From Deltaproteobacteria bacterium (GTDB taxonomy: Bacteria; Desulfobacterota; Dissulfuribacteria; Dissulfuribacterales; UBA3076), in contig JAGYNZ010000018.1 in assembly GCA_018399745.1 (NCBI GenBank), positions 1 to 53,902 of the forward strand: DNA of 53,902 nt, read 5' to 3'. The position numbers were made by a program, and so were the translations under genes. Every line of letters begins with the position of its first letter. Position 1 is the first letter of the stretch. This document shows, piece by piece, positions 27,598 to 39,369 of this stretch. The notes under the pieces are model-generated. The model was given only the letters and a program-made list of their open reading frames with translations, made no database searches and was not told where the DNA came from.

Positions 27598-29120
27598 TGG
27601 CACAGATAAAAGCGCAAGAAATCAGTGACATCATAAAGAAGCAGATTCAGGATTATGAAAAGACAATCGATTTGGCCGAGACAGGTACAGTTCTGTCGGT
27701 TGGTGACAATGTTGCCCGTGTCTATGGCGTGCGCAACTGCATGGCCATGGAGCTTCTGGAGTTTCCAGGCGGCGTTATGGGAATCGCCCTGAACCTTGAA
27801 GAAGACAATGTCGGTGTCGCCGTTATGGGTGAGGTCAAGGAGATCAAGGAGGGAGACTTGGTCAAGAGGACGGCCAGAATCGCAGAGGTGCCTGTGGGAG
27901 AGCCGATGCTTGGTCGCGTTGTCGATGCCCTTGGTGCTCCGATAGATGGTAAGGGTCCAATCGACGCAAAAGAGTTTAGCCGTATTGAGGTGAAGGCCCC
28001 GGGCGTGATCGACAGGAAGGGCGTTCACGAGCCATGTTACACAGGATTGAAGGCGGTTGACGCCATGACGCCGGTGGGCAGGGGGCAGCGCGAGCTTATT
28101 ATTGGCGACCGCCAGATTGGAAAGACAGCCATCTGCGTGGACGCGATTATTGCCCAGAAAGAAACAGATGTTTACTGCATTTATGTTGCCTGCGGGCAGA
28201 AGCAGGCAACAGTGGCCCTGGTCGCAGAGGCCTTGCGCCGTCATGGGGCAATGGAATATACTACCATCGTCGCAGCGAGTGCCAGTGAGCCGGCATCCCT
28301 GCAGTACCTGGCTGCCTTTTCCGGTTGCGCAATGGGCGAATATTTCCGTGACCGAGGTAAACATGCACTTATTCTTTATGATGACTTGTCAAAGCAGGCA
28401 GTATCTTATCGTGAGCTTTCATTGCTGTTGAGGCGTCCACCGGGACGTGAGGCATACCCCGGTGACATTTTCTACAATCACTCAAGGCTTCTGGAAAGGG
28501 CGTCAAAGCAGAACGAGGAGTTGGGCTCAGGCAGTCTTACTGCCCTGCCTATCATTGAGACGCAGCAGGGTGATGTCTCCGCATATATTCCAACAAACGT
28601 TATTTCCATTACGGACGGGCAGGTTTATCTGGAGCCGGCACTCTTTTTCGCTGGTGTTCGCCCGGCTATCAACGTCGGCCTCTCCGTGTCCCGGGTCGGG
28701 GGTGCGGCCCAGGTAAAGGCCATGAAACAGGTTGCAGGTACGTTAAGGCTCGATCTGGCCCAGTACCGTGAGCTTGCCGCCTTTGCCCAGTTCGGTAGTG
28801 ATCTGGACAAGGCTACGCAGGCCCAATTGACACGCGGTGAGCGTCTTGTTGAGATCCTGAAGCAGCCACAGTATGAACCGCTTCCAATGGAGAAACAGGT
28901 GACCATTCTCTATGCAGGCACAAAAGGGCATCTGGATACTTTGCCTGTTGGTGTGCTTGGGGATTTTGAGAAGGAGCTTTATGAATTTATCAGTAACAAA
29001 CATCCTGATATCTTCAGCGAACTCAAGGAAAAGCAGGCCATAGATGATAGTCTTGACAAGAAAATGAGTTCGGCAATCAGTGGTTTCGTCACGGAGTTCA
29101 AGGCTAACCGTAATCTTTAG
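27597..29120 (+). CDS. atpA: ATP synthase F1 subunit alpha
   Basis: A 507-residue noncatalytic nucleotide-binding subunit of F1. Walker A GDRQIGKT lies at 170-177. The catalytic arginine-finger region [39 protein letters not shown] and the signature [10 protein letters not shown] are intact. The start ATG shares one base with the atpH stop. Confidence 0.97.
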   Translation: MAQIKAQEISDIIKKQIQDYEKTIDLAETGTVLSVGDNVARVYGVRNCMAMELLEFPGGVMGIALNLEEDNVGVAVMGEVKEIKEGDLVKRTARIAEVPVGEPMLGRVVDALGAPIDGKGPIDAKEFSRIEVKAPGVIDRKGVHEPCYTGLKAVDAMTPVGRGQRELIIGDRQIGKTAICVDAIIAQKETDVYCIYVACGQKQATVALVAEALRRHGAMEYTTIVAASASEPASLQYLAAFSGCAMGEYFRDRGKHALILYDDLSKQAVSYRELSLLLRRPPGREAYPGDIFYNHSRLLERASKQNEELGSGSLTALPIIETQQGDVSAYIPTNVISITDGQVYLEPALFFAGVRPAINVGLSVSRVGGAAQVKAMKQVAGTLRLDLAQYRELAAFAQFGSDLDKATQAQLTRGERLVEILKQPQYEPLPMEKQVTILYAGTKGHLDTLPVGVLGDFEKELYEFISNKHPDIFSELKEKQAIDDSLDKKMSSAISGFVTEFKANRNL

Positions 29121-29143
29121 GAGCTAAGGGGGGCTGTTGGTTA

Positions 29144-30028
29144 ATGGCGGCACTGAAAGATATCAAGCTTAAGATAGTAGGTATAAAAAAGACCGCACAG
29201 ATTACGCAGGCCATGAATATGGTGGCGGCTGCCAAGCTGCGCGGGGCACAGCAACGCATGGAGGATTTCCGCCCCTATGCCGAGAAATTTTCCGGGGTCA
29301 TGGCGGAGCTGGCAGGTGCGGGTATAAATCCGGATGCCTTTCCACTCATGGCTGCCAGGCCTGTGAAGAAGGTCATGCTGATACTGGTGACGTCTGACAG
29401 AGGGTTGTGCGGAGCGTTTAATTCAAATCTTATTAGGGATACCGAAAAGTTCCTTAAAGCCCAACAGGCAGAGGGTCGTGAAGGCTGCTTGGCCTGTGTG
29501 GGAAAAAAAGGCAATGCCTTTTTTACGAAGAGCCCGTTTGAGACACTGCACAGCAGCGTGGGTATCATGGACAATATACAGATGTTCAACGCAAGGCAGG
29601 TGGGCCAGGAGGTCATCAACCTCTTTCTGGAGGGAAAGGTGGATGAGGTCCAGTTGCTTTATGGACGGTTTATAAACGTTGCCGTCCAGCGTCCCACCAT
29701 GAACCGCATCCTGCCTATCAGCACTGAAGGCCTTGAAGAGGGTGAAGGAGAAAAGTCGGAAGGCCCGAAGGCCACATATACTTATGAGCCTGATCCTGAA
29801 GAAATACTTAATAATTTGTTGCCCATGTTCGTGAATGTGCAGATTATGCATGCCATGCTGGAGACTGGGGCAAGCGAGCAGGCAGCGCGCATGACTGCTA
29901 TGGATAATGCGACACGTGCATGCAAGGACATGATCGCAGATCTCACCATGGTGTATAACAAGGCTAGGCAGAGTGCAATAACGGCAGAGCTTATGGATAT
30001 AGTTGGCGGAGCCGAGGCCCTCAAGTGA
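29144..30028 (+). CDS. atpG: ATP synthase F1 subunit gamma
   Basis: A 294-residue central rotor shaft. The N-terminal helix KDIKLKIVGIKKTAQITQAMNMVAAAKL and the C-terminal helix ending in ARQSAITAELMDIVGGAEAL are complete, which are the parts that insert into the alpha-beta ring. It is 23 bases after atpA. Confidence 0.97.
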   Translation: MAALKDIKLKIVGIKKTAQITQAMNMVAAAKLRGAQQRMEDFRPYAEKFSGVMAELAGAGINPDAFPLMAARPVKKVMLILVTSDRGLCGAFNSNLIRDTEKFLKAQQAEGREGCLACVGKKGNAFFTKSPFETLHSSVGIMDNIQMFNARQVGQEVINLFLEGKVDEVQLLYGRFINVAVQRPTMNRILPISTEGLEEGEGEKSEGPKATYTYEPDPEEILNNLLPMFVNVQIMHAMLETGASEQAARMTAMDNATRACKDMIADLTMVYNKARQSAITAELMDIVGGAEALK

Positions 30029-30094
30029 GGGTGATGGGCTGTTAGAGAAAAATTTTTGGCGCCTATTTAGGTGTCTGGGGAGGTAGTAAGATAA

Positions 30095-31516
<1,422 letters not shown>

Positions 31517-31609
31517 TGATCAATCTGTTGCCCATGAGGCTGAAGAGTAATAGCAACAACGTGGCTTCGGGTTGTATAAACTGACAGGTACAGGTGTAGG
31601 AAAAAATAA

Positions 31610-32020
31610 ATGGCAAACAAGATACTTTTAGAAGTAGTGACGCCTTCGAGGTTGCTGGTGAGTGAAGAAGTTGAGCTGGCTACGGCCCCCGGTACGGATG
31701 GCGTCTTTGGTGCGATGGCCAATCACTCTCCCCTTCTGGCTACGCTTAAGATAGGTGAGATGCATTATCTGAATGAAGGGAATGCGGTCCGCATTGCGTT
31801 AAGCGGTGGTTTCTGCGACGTGTCCAACAATCGGATGACCGTGTTGGCTGAGAGCGCGGAGCTAAGTACGGAAATCGATGTGGATAGAGCCCTTAAGGCC
31901 AAAGAGAGGGCGGAGCGCAGGTTGCAGGAGGCTGAGGCGCGAAAGGGAGACATTGATCTTGCTCGCGCTCAGGCAGCATTTGCCAGGGCACTTACAAGAA
32001 TACATATAGCGGGTCACTAG
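31610..32020 (+). CDS. atpC: ATP synthase F1 subunit epsilon
   Basis: A 136-residue subunit: N-terminal beta sandwich (LEVVTPSRLLVSEEVELATAPGTDGVFGAMANHSPLL) and a C-terminal helical hairpin (85-130) that can inhibit ATP hydrolysis. It is the last gene of the operon and is followed by a strong terminator. Confidence 0.95.
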   Translation: MANKILLEVVTPSRLLVSEEVELATAPGTDGVFGAMANHSPLLATLKIGEMHYLNEGNAVRIALSGGFCDVSNNRMTVLAESAELSTEIDVDRALKAKERAERRLQEAEARKGDIDLARAQAAFARALTRIHIAGH

Positions 32021-32057
32021 CTTTATAACCCGCGATTCAGATATATATGTTTTACTC

Positions 32058-32090
32058 AGGGCAAGCCGCGTGCTTGCCCTTTTTGTTTGC
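32058..32090 (+). terminator. Terminator of the ATP synthase operon
   Basis: A perfect 9-bp stem AGGGCAAGC/GCTTGCCCT (32058-32066 with 32072-32080), loop CGCGT, followed by TTTTTGTTT. It lies 38 bases after atpC and just before glmU. Confidence 0.92.
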
Positions 32091-32105
32091 CTGGGTCTTT
32101 TCATT

Positions 32106-33101
32106 ATGATAGAAAATTCCGTTTTAAAGGGCAGTCGTCCCTGGGCGTGTATTATACTCGCAGCAGGCAAGGGAACCAGAATGAAATCTGAGATCCCGAA
32201 GGTAATGCATCACCTGCTTGGAAAGCCTCTAATAGAACATGTTCTTTGCCTGTTAGGTAATCTGGATATTGCTTTCAGATTAGTGGTAACAGGCCATGGC
32301 GGCGACTATGTTAGAGATTGTGTGACCAGATATAACGTTGTTTTGATAGAGCAGGAGCAGCAACTTGGGACGGGCCATGCGGTATTGTGTGCAAAAGCTG
32401 CCTTGAGAGAGTTCTGCGGTAATGTTTTAATCATTTGTGGTGATACGCCTTTACTGAAAGAGACTACTCTTGCCTCCTTTATGGAAGATCATGCAGGTTC
32501 CAAAAGGATTCTCTCGCTATTGTCTGCCCACTTCAAAGATCCGTCAGGATACGGGCGTATACTCAGGTCTTTGTCCGGAAGGCCTCAAATCCAGGGGATA
32601 ATCGAAGAGAAGGATGCCACGGAATCTCAGAGACTGCTCACTGAGATAAATACAGGAATATATGCAGTTGATTCGGTTTTTTTATTTGATGCCCTTGGTT
32701 CCGTTGGTTGTGATAATGTTCAGGGGGAATACTATTTGACTGATATAGTCGGTCTTGCAGTATCTCGGGGCGTTTCAACCGGGGCCGTCATAACTGCTGC
32801 TGAGGACGAGGCCTTTGGAGTCAATTCAAGGATGGATCTTGTCAGGGCGGAGACTATTTTATTAGATAGGATAAGAAGAAGTTGGCTGGAATTCGGGGTG
32901 AGTTTCGAGCTCTGTGAATCTGTTTATATAGAGCCTGACGTTGTGCTGTCCCGTGACGTGACAGTCGGTCCCCATGTTGTTCTTAAGGGAAACACAATAG
33001 TGGGTAAGGGAGCAAAATTGGGTGCCTTTAGTTATCTTGATGGGGCGCAAGTGCCACCCGGTACCACAATACCTCCTTTCAGCAGGTTAATTAGTACCTG
33101 A
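32106..33101 (+). CDS. glmU: UDP-GlcNAc pyrophosphorylase (short GlmU)
   Basis: A 331-residue protein with a complete N-terminal uridyltransferase domain: LAAGKGTRMKSEIPKVMH (the GXGTXM...K signature), QLGTGHAV, CGDTPLL and ITEEKDAT-like IIEEKDAT, GVNSRMDL. It forms UDP-GlcNAc from GlcNAc 1-phosphate. Bifunctional GlmU has about 450 residues; here the left-handed beta helix stops after about three turns at PPFSRLIST, so the acetyltransferase active site is absent. Start: ATG at 32106; the open frame runs 12 codons upstream through the terminator T-run. Confidence 0.85.
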   Translation: MIENSVLKGSRPWACIILAAGKGTRMKSEIPKVMHHLLGKPLIEHVLCLLGNLDIAFRLVVTGHGGDYVRDCVTRYNVVLIEQEQQLGTGHAVLCAKAALREFCGNVLIICGDTPLLKETTLASFMEDHAGSKRILSLLSAHFKDPSGYGRILRSLSGRPQIQGIIEEKDATESQRLLTEINTGIYAVDSVFLFDALGSVGCDNVQGEYYLTDIVGLAVSRGVSTGAVITAAEDEAFGVNSRMDLVRAETILLDRIRRSWLEFGVSFELCESVYIEPDVVLSRDVTVGPHVVLKGNTIVGKGAKLGAFSYLDGAQVPPGTTIPPFSRLIST

Positions 33102-33239
33102 ACGGAAATTCGCTTAAATGTTTGATTGTGTTACGCCCGGCCTTCATTTGTGTCAATGTGCTGGCTACACTATAAGGCGTATAGGGTTGACGTAATCATA
33201 ACCAGTGGGTTTAATGTTTTTAAATTCAGGAGATGGCAT

Positions 33240-33524
33240 ATGAGCGATCAGGAACTACATTTATTAGAAGATAGAGTCGATAGTTTATTAAGATATTGCG
33301 AACAATTGGTGTCTGAGCGGGATGATTTTCGGAGGCAGACAGAGGAAAAGGCTTCCCAGATAAAGGAACTCGAAGAAAAATTGGCCCGGTTTGAAAAAGA
33401 AAGAGAAAATGTTCGTCTTAGGGTAACAGACCTGTTGGGTAAAATCGATCAGGTTGGTACGTTTTCAAGAGGCGATGAGGATATGGCCACAGCACGTCAA
33501 ACTGATATGCCTTTGGATGTCTAG
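33240..33524 (+). CDS. ZapB-like coiled-coil protein
   Basis: A 94-residue protein whose residues 1-70 form one long heptad coiled coil (LHLLEDRVDSLLRYCEQLVSERDDF...LEEKLARFEKERENVRLRVTDLLGKI). This resembles ZapB-like/DUF904 proteins that bridge ZapA and the FtsZ ring. The gene is directly followed by zapA, which supports the call. The start is the ATG at 33240 preceded by AGGAGATGGC. The frame is open further upstream but has no coiled-coil character there. Confidence 0.75.
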   Translation: MSDQELHLLEDRVDSLLRYCEQLVSERDDFRRQTEEKASQIKELEEKLARFEKERENVRLRVTDLLGKIDQVGTFSRGDEDMATARQTDMPLDV

Positions 33525-33529
33525 ACAAA

Positions 33530-33814
33530 TTGGAAATGACGCAAATAAAATTTAATTTTTTTGGGCAGGTGTATGAGCTCAAGGCCGACGACCCTGAAGT
33601 TGATGTTAAGGAAGTTGTAGAATACGTCGAATCGAAAGTCAGAGAACAGGAGACCTCAAACAAGGGCTTGGCTTCCCATAAGATGGTAGTTTTAGCTATG
33701 CTCAATATCGGTAAAGATTATATTCTAGTCAGGCATCAATTGAGGGAATTAAAAGAGACGGTTGTTAGCAAAACCAGTCGATTGGTTGCTAAAATCGATT
33801 CAGCAATAGATTAA
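33530..33814 (+). CDS. zapA: Cell division protein ZapA
   Basis: A 94-residue FtsZ-ring stabiliser. The N-terminal beta-strand KFNFFGQVYELKADDPE, then KEVVEYVESKVRE and the C-terminal coiled coil LNIGKDYILVRHQLRELKETV are the family pattern. It starts with TTG at 33530 or ATG at 33536, a few bases after the ZapB-like gene. The 6S RNA gene follows, as in many proteobacteria. Confidence 0.9.
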   Translation: MEMTQIKFNFFGQVYELKADDPEVDVKEVVEYVESKVREQETSNKGLASHKMVVLAMLNIGKDYILVRHQLRELKETVVSKTSRLVAKIDSAID

Positions 33815-33838
33815 CTTTGCAGATTATGGTATTATAAT
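33811..33838 (+). promoter_or_regulatory. Promoter of 6S RNA gene
   Basis: A perfect -10 TATAAT (33833-33838) lies 16 bases after TTAACT (33811-33816), the latter overlapping the zapA stop codon. The implied start is near 33845, at the 5' edge of the 6S fold. Confidence 0.6.
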
Positions 33839-33844
33839 TAAACG

Positions 33845-34040
33845 GCAGAATTAACGTGGCTTGTTTCCCCTGCTGTGTTGGTGATTGACAGAGTTTGTTG
33901 AGCCAACTCTCTTTACAAGGGGGTCTCCTCTTCGCATAGGGATGGAAGGAGAAAAATCTCTTTCCCGAATAGCGTATGAGACACCCACCTGGTTTTCCAG
34001 GTTCAATAGATTTTGTCGACACGGCATAAGCGGGGGATTA
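33845..34040 (+). ncRNA. ssrS: 6S RNA
   Basis: The sequence folds as 6S RNA. A terminal helix pairs CCCC and TGCTGTG (33867-33877) with CACGGCA and GGGG (about 34020-34035). An apical helix uses GGGTCTC (33918 region) with GAGACACCC. A small hairpin ACCTGG-TTTT-CCAGGT lies on the 3' side of the central bubble, as in the E. coli molecule. 6S RNA mimics an open promoter and binds sigma-70 RNA polymerase in stationary phase. Its position right after zapA is also conserved in proteobacteria. The ends are approximate. Confidence 0.8.
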
Positions 34041-34492
34041 TGTGGGCTATAACCCCGTTCGGGTTCATATATATAAAAGGATATGGAATAGGTTGCACAT
34101 CAATAATATGTGCTTAAGGAAAATTGAGCAACGGCCACAGTCGACTTCATGGTTAAAGATGCCATAAAATGTCGCTGGAAAACTGGCTGGTTTGCAATAG
34201 TAGCTTGACTATTTTAAAGAGGCTTTTCAGCGAACTTAATCCTATTAAACAAAAAACTCGAAAAGAAAACGAAGTTGCTCGTTTTTGTTCGGGACTTGGG
34301 AAAAGGCTTTGTAATGATTTATAAAAGTGGTTTTTTTACCTAAAAGGCCTTTAATAGTCAAAGCATATTTTTCGGGTCGATCCCGACCTGGATTTCAACC
34401 GCCTACCAAAATCCTTATGTAACCGTCACCAGACGCTCCTTTGGGGAGTCGGGATGGGGTGTGGCCATCCTATATGGAAGGGAGCACCCATC
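34041..34492. other. Long leader region before rny
   Basis: About 450 bases without a gene. Visible are an ACCCCGTTCGGGTT hairpin (34055-34068) just after 6S RNA and a weak AAAACGA/TCGTTTT hairpin followed by T bases (34266-34287) that may terminate it. Just upstream of rny are two hairpins: GACGCTCC-TTT-GGGGAGTC (34431-34450) and GATGG-GGTGTGG-CCATC (34453-34470). The rest is unexplained. A long 5' leader or an additional RNA is possible. Confidence 0.4.
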
Positions 34493-36052
34493 ATGGAAGT
34501 TTTTTATCTTTTGATTTCGACCATCGTGGGCTTGTGCGTCGGTTTAGCTGCAGGCATATGGCTTACCAAGCGCAGGACTGTTGATATGGTTGATTCAATA
34601 AAGGAAGTTGATCGTTTAAAGAAAGATGCTCAGGTAGAGGCAGAGAGACTGATCAAGGAAGCCAGAATTCAAGGGCAGGAGCAAACATTTCAATTAAAGA
34701 AAGAGGCCGAGAAAGAGATAAAAGAGTGGAAGCTCGAACTGCACAATCAAGAAGTGCGTCTACAACAAAAAGAACAACAGGTAAATCGTAAATATGAACT
34801 TGTTGATCATAAGGAAATTGAGGTCCTTGAGAAAGGGAAGACATTGCAGCAGTTAGAGCATAGCCTCAAAGAAAAGGGAGAAGAGATAAAGGAACTCGTT
34901 TATGAACAGAGGAACCAGCTTGAAAAGATATCAGGAATGTCGGTCCAAGAGGCCAAGAATTGTCTGCTCGAGACATTAGAGGCAGAAGTTAGACAGGACG
35001 CATCCAAACTGATTAAAAAGATAGAGACAGAGACCAGCGATACCGCCGAAAAGAGATCCAAAGAGATAATATCATTAGCCATAGCCAGGTATGCAGGTGA
35101 ATATATAGCTGAACGGACTGTTTCAGTTGTACATTTGCCCAGTGACGAGATGAAAGGACGTATCATAGGCAGGGAGGGTAGAAATATTCGGGCTATAGAA
35201 GCAGTTACAGGAATAGATCTCATCATTGACGATACTCCTGAAGCGGTTCTTCTATCAGGTTTTAATCCAGTGCGTAGAGAAGTGGCCAGAATTGCTCTTG
35301 AGAGGTTGGTTGCTGATGGAAGGATTCATCCAGCGCGGGTTGAAGAGGTGGTAAAAAAGGTAGAAAAAGAAATAGATAATACCATCCGCGAGACAGGAGA
35401 ACAGGCTGCCTTTGATATCGGAGCCTATGGGATTCATCCTGAACTGATAAAACTTTTGGGCAAACTTCGTTTTCGTACCAGCTATGCCCAGAATGTATTG
35501 CAGCATTCTATCGAAGTCGCTTTTCTTTGCGGAATAATGGCTTCTGAGCTTGGGGTTAACGTAAAGAAGGCAAAACGGGCCGGATTGCTTCACGATATTG
35601 GAAAGGCTGTAGACCATGAAGTAGAAGGACCTCATGCAATTATAGGTGCTGATCTGGCCAAGAAGTACGGTGAGTCTCAGGAGATCGTGCATTCCATTGC
35701 CGCACATCACGAGGATGTGAAGCCGAATACAGTAATGGCGGTCCTTGTACAGGCAGCGGATGCCCTTTCAGGAGCAAGACCCGGGGCCAGGCGGGAAATG
35801 CTTGAGAGCTATGTGAGGCGCCTGGAAGATTTAGAGAATATTGCCAAGTCATTTACAGGGGTACAGAAGTCCTATGCCATCCAGGCAGGGCGGGAGATAC
35901 GAATAGTTGTTCTCAGTGATAAGGTGTCTGATACAGAGACCCCGCTTCTATGCCGGGAGGTGGCAAAAAAGATAGAGAGTGAATTGAGTTATCCCGGTCA
36001 AATCAAGGTGACGGTTATACGGGAGACAAGGGCCGTAGAATATGCGAAATAG
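34493..36052 (+). CDS. rny: Ribonuclease Y
   Basis: A 519-residue membrane-anchored endoribonuclease that initiates mRNA decay. An N-terminal membrane helix (about 3-24) is followed by a long coiled coil (about 30-190), a KH domain ([24 protein letters not shown]) and an HD domain ([12 protein letters not shown]... [13 protein letters not shown]) with the metal-binding HD. The ATG at 34493 matches the family start; the frame is open for 13 codons upstream. Confidence 0.95.
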   Translation: MEVFYLLISTIVGLCVGLAAGIWLTKRRTVDMVDSIKEVDRLKKDAQVEAERLIKEARIQGQEQTFQLKKEAEKEIKEWKLELHNQEVRLQQKEQQVNRKYELVDHKEIEVLEKGKTLQQLEHSLKEKGEEIKELVYEQRNQLEKISGMSVQEAKNCLLETLEAEVRQDASKLIKKIETETSDTAEKRSKEIISLAIARYAGEYIAERTVSVVHLPSDEMKGRIIGREGRNIRAIEAVTGIDLIIDDTPEAVLLSGFNPVRREVARIALERLVADGRIHPARVEEVVKKVEKEIDNTIRETGEQAAFDIGAYGIHPELIKLLGKLRFRTSYAQNVLQHSIEVAFLCGIMASELGVNVKKAKRAGLLHDIGKAVDHEVEGPHAIIGADLAKKYGESQEIVHSIAAHHEDVKPNTVMAVLVQAADALSGARPGARREMLESYVRRLEDLENIAKSFTGVQKSYAIQAGREIRIVVLSDKVSDTETPLLCREVAKKIESELSYPGQIKVTVIRETRAVEYAK

Positions 36053-36063
36053 GTCTGTATAAC

Positions 36064-37290
36064 GTGGAACAGGATCTGAAAAAGGCCATGGAACTCATTC
36101 ATCGGGGGGCTGTGGAGGTTATCAATGAGAACGAGCTGGAAAGTAAGCTAAAGAGAGCCATTAAGACCGGTATATCCCTGAAGATCAAGGCCGGTTTTGA
36201 TCCAACTGCCCCTGATCTGCACCTGGGACATACAGTACTTATACAGAAGATGAAGCACTTTCAGGATCTTGGCCACCGTGTAATGTTTCTAATAGGGGAT
36301 TTTACAGGTTTGATTGGAGATCCATCCGGAAAGTCAGAGACAAGGCCAGCCCTAACTCCTGAGCAGGTACAGGAGAATGCCAGGACATATAAAGAGCAGA
36401 TCTTTAAAATCTTGGATTCGGAAAAGACCGAGGTTTTATTTAATAGTGCGTGGATGCAGCAGGTAAAGTCAATAGACATGATCCGTTTGTGTGCCAAGCA
36501 TACTGTGGCCCGAATGTTGGAGAGGGATGATTTTAAAAAACGCTTTCATGCCCAAAAATCTATAGGAATACATGAATTTATTTATCCCCTGATACAGGGC
36601 TATGACTCCGTAGCTGTAAAGGCGGACATCGAGCTTGGGGGTACCGACCAGACTTTTAACCTGTTAATAGGAAGACATATACAGAAAGAGTACGGTCAGG
36701 AGCCCCAGGTAGTGATAACCATGCCGCTTCTTGAAGGGCTGGACGGGGTCCAGAAGATGAGTAAGTCGTTGGGTAATTATATAGGAATTACCGAACCGCC
36801 TCAGGATATGTTCGGAAAGCTTATGTCCGTTTCAGATGATTTGATGTTCAGGTACCTTGAATTGCTGAGCAGCCTTGATCTGGATGAGATAAAAGGGCTT
36901 AAAGAAGGGGTTAATGAGGGTCGTTTTCATCCCAAGGATATTAAAGTACAGTTTGCACAGGAGCTTGTGCAAAGGTTTCATGGCGCCTCTGCCGCAGAGG
37001 TTGCAAGAGCCGATTTTGAGGCCCAGTTCAGCAGGGGAGAGATTCCTGATGACATTCCGGATTTCAGGCTGTCTCTAGATGAAAAGACAATTTATCTTCC
37101 CAGAATTTTAAAGGAGGCCGGTCTTGTGGAGAGTGCCTCCGAGGCCAGACGACTTATCAAACAAGGTGCGGTAAGCGTTGACGGAAACAAGGTGCATTCT
37201 GAGGAAATCGAGTTTCATACATCCCCGGCGGTCCTGAAAGTAGGTAAGAGGAGATTCTTGCGAGTCCTATATTATGATCAGTTACGTTAA
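36064..37290 (+). CDS. tyrS: Tyrosyl-tRNA synthetase
   Basis: A 408-residue class I synthetase. The HIGH-type motif is HLGH (53-56), the KMSKS motif is intact in [13 protein letters not shown], and an S4 RNA-binding domain forms the C-terminal 65 residues ([20 protein letters not shown]). The start is GTG at 36064, 11 bases after rny. No T-box leader is visible. Confidence 0.95.
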   Translation: MEQDLKKAMELIHRGAVEVINENELESKLKRAIKTGISLKIKAGFDPTAPDLHLGHTVLIQKMKHFQDLGHRVMFLIGDFTGLIGDPSGKSETRPALTPEQVQENARTYKEQIFKILDSEKTEVLFNSAWMQQVKSIDMIRLCAKHTVARMLERDDFKKRFHAQKSIGIHEFIYPLIQGYDSVAVKADIELGGTDQTFNLLIGRHIQKEYGQEPQVVITMPLLEGLDGVQKMSKSLGNYIGITEPPQDMFGKLMSVSDDLMFRYLELLSSLDLDEIKGLKEGVNEGRFHPKDIKVQFAQELVQRFHGASAAEVARADFEAQFSRGEIPDDIPDFRLSLDEKTIYLPRILKEAGLVESASEARRLIKQGAVSVDGNKVHSEEIEFHTSPAVLKVGKRRFLRVLYYDQLR

Positions 37291-37363
37291 AGATCATATT
37301 GGATTGGCACGAGGGGCATAAGGTATAATATATCAAATATTTTTCCTTACAGAAGGAGGCTAC

Positions 37364-38650
37364 GTGCAACATCATCTTTCAAATAGTTATTTTCAAAAGG
37401 CCCAGGAGCTGATTCCTGGCGGAGTAAACAGCCCGGTACGTGCATGCAGGTCAGTGGGTTGTGATCCCATATTCGTAGAGAAGGGAGATGGTTGCCGTTT
37501 ATACGATGTAGATGGAAATCGATACATCGACTATGTCTGCTCATGGGGTCCTATGATTATAGGACATGCGCACCCTGAGGTAAAGGCGGCGGTCGCAGAG
37601 GCACTGGCATCCGGGACCAGTTTTGGCATACCCACTTGGCGGGAAGTCGCCCTGGCACAGAAAATAGTCGAACTTGTGCCATCTATTGAACAGGTGAGGC
37701 TGGTAAACTCGGGTACAGAGGCCGCCATGAGCGCTATCCGTTTGGCCAGAGGATATACAGGCAGAAAAAAGATCCTGAAATTTGATGGCTGTTATCACGG
37801 GCATGCAGATTCCTTTCTGGTAAAAGCCGGTTCCGGTTTGGCGACCCTTGGTATACCGGGAAGTCCGGGGGTGCTGGAAGAGGTTGTATCCAATACACTG
37901 GCTGTGCCTTTTAATGATTTGGAGGCTCTTAAGACCGTCATGGACAGAGAGGGAGATGAAATAGCAGCAATTGTTGTGGAACCAGTCCCTGCTAATATGG
38001 GCGTGGTTCCCCCAAGAGAGGATTTTCTTCCTAAACTTCGGGAGTGGACCGAACAGAAGGGCATAGTACTCATATTTGATGAGGTTATAACTGGTTTCAG
38101 GCTGGCTCCGGGTGGTGCTCAAGAATATTTTCAGGTAATGCCGGATCTCACTTGTCTTGGGAAGATAATTGGTGGAGGATTGCCAGTAGGTGCTTATGGC
38201 GGCAGGCGGGAAATTATGGAAAAGATGGCACCTTTAGGTCCTATATACCAGGCTGGGACTTTGTCCGGGAACCCGCTTGCCACTGCTGCCGGTCTGGCAA
38301 CCCTTGAGGTGTTGAGCCGTCCCGGGTTCCATGAGGTCCTGGAGGAAAGGGCGGAGGCCCTGGGAGACGGTCTTGTTGAGATTGCCGGTAGACACGGAGT
38401 AATCTGCTGTCTGCAGCGTATAGGGTCCATGATGACGACCTTCTTTGGTCAAAGAGGTCCTGTTGTTGATTTTGAGACTGCGCTTAAGTCCGATACCGAT
38501 CTTTATGCTCGATTCTTCAGGAATATGCTTGAGGAGGGGGTTTACCTGGCTCCATCACAATTTGAGACCGGCTTTGTCTCTCTGGCCCATGGCTGGGATG
38601 TGATTGAAGAGACCCTGATGGATGCTGAATCCGCATTCAAGAATCTGTAA
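37364..38650 (+). CDS. hemL: Glutamate-1-semialdehyde 2,1-aminomutase
   Basis: A 428-residue PLP enzyme that makes 5-aminolevulinate in the C5 haem/cobamide pathway. It has GGVNSPVRAC, the VNSGTEAAMSAIRLARGYTGR motif, DEVITGFRL, the active-site Lys in LGKIIGGGLPVGAYGG and QAGTLSGNPLA. The start is GTG at 37364 after an AAGGAGG ribosome binding site. The stop codon lies inside the left end of dispersed repeat copy 1 (38645-38766), so the last codon and stop come from the repeat. Confidence 0.96.
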   Translation: MQHHLSNSYFQKAQELIPGGVNSPVRACRSVGCDPIFVEKGDGCRLYDVDGNRYIDYVCSWGPMIIGHAHPEVKAAVAEALASGTSFGIPTWREVALAQKIVELVPSIEQVRLVNSGTEAAMSAIRLARGYTGRKKILKFDGCYHGHADSFLVKAGSGLATLGIPGSPGVLEEVVSNTLAVPFNDLEALKTVMDREGDEIAAIVVEPVPANMGVVPPREDFLPKLREWTEQKGIVLIFDEVITGFRLAPGGAQEYFQVMPDLTCLGKIIGGGLPVGAYGGRREIMEKMAPLGPIYQAGTLSGNPLATAAGLATLEVLSRPGFHEVLEERAEALGDGLVEIAGRHGVICCLQRIGSMMTTFFGQRGPVVDFETALKSDTDLYARFFRNMLEEGVYLAPSQFETGFVSLAHGWDVIEETLMDAESAFKNL

Positions 38651-38766
38651 GCGTTCACAGGGCACTTCACCTGCTTTGTTGTCGGGCACTTGAAGTACAG
38701 GGAGTACGTCTGCGTACCCTCCGCCTCACATTTGCAGCACCTTATAAACGCTTACAGCTCGGTGGT
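38645..38766 (+). repeat. Dispersed repeat with inverted ends, copy 1
   Basis: About 120 bases bounded by CTGTAAGCGTT (38645-38655) and its inverse AACGCTTACAG (38747-38757), with about 9 further matching bases. It is roughly 80 percent identical by eye to copy 2 at 40990-41115, in the same orientation. The interior has a GTACG-TCTG-CGTAC hairpin (about 38704-38718). No ORF is present. It resembles a MITE or similar non-autonomous element; its left end overlaps the last hemL codons. Confidence 0.8.
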
Positions 38767-39069
38767 AATTATTTACTCCCCGCGTTTCCAACCGCGGGCA
38801 GATTGCACCAAAATGTATATTCCCAACGGATTATGTTTTGAAATCTGCAAAATGCTGTCGACCGTCAGGGAATGAGAATGGTTACCTTAAAAGAAAAATG
38901 AGGGGCTGGTTTGATACAAATGGATTGACAGTCTTGTTTTCCTATGCTAATTGATATGTCAATCCTACAGGAAAGTCCTTGGGAGAATTTTTTAATGATA
39001 TAAAATGAATGAGGCCCCGTTCAGTTTGATTAACGGAGTGGCCTGTCGGCAAATAAGTTATGGTGATAT
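38767..39069. other. Intergenic region before the second atp cluster
   Basis: No gene. It holds a CCCGCG/CGCGGG hairpin (38779-38798), a promoter-like TTGACA near 38925 with a TAATTG-like -10 after 17 bases (a TGC precedes it), and an AGGCC...GGCCT hairpin near 39012-39045 that could lie in the atpZ leader. Confidence 0.4.
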
Positions 39070-39369
39070 ATGGGTACTATAAGAGAGGAACTTGCGTCGC
39101 AGTTTCGCAGTTTCAGCGTTGCCAGTGCCATCGCCATGTCCGTGGTTTTTTCCATCTTTGCCGGGGCTATTACGGGTTATTATCTGGATGCCTGGCTTTT
39201 TGATGGTCAAAGTCATTGGCTCACCCTTATTTGCCTTTTTTTTGGGATTGCCGGGGCTGTTAAAAATTTTTTTATCCTGACCAAGCGTTTTAACAAGGAA
39301 TCTGAGGAGGGAACGGGAAAAGATCAGCCGGAGGCACATGCTTCGGGTCGCCAGGACGAAGATGTTTAA
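39070..39369 (+). CDS. AtpZ-like F0F1-associated membrane protein
   Basis: A 99-residue protein with two membrane helices (about 18-40 and 46-68; FAGAITGYYLDAWLF and LFFGIAGAVKNFFIL) and an acidic tail, matching the AtpZ/ATPase_gene1 family that lies ahead of F0 genes and helps assembly or ion supply. The next gene overlaps by 8 bases. Confidence 0.85.
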   Translation: MGTIREELASQFRSFSVASAIAMSVVFSIFAGAITGYYLDAWLFDGQSHWLTLICLFFGIAGAVKNFFILTKRFNKESEEGTGKDQPEAHASGRQDEDV

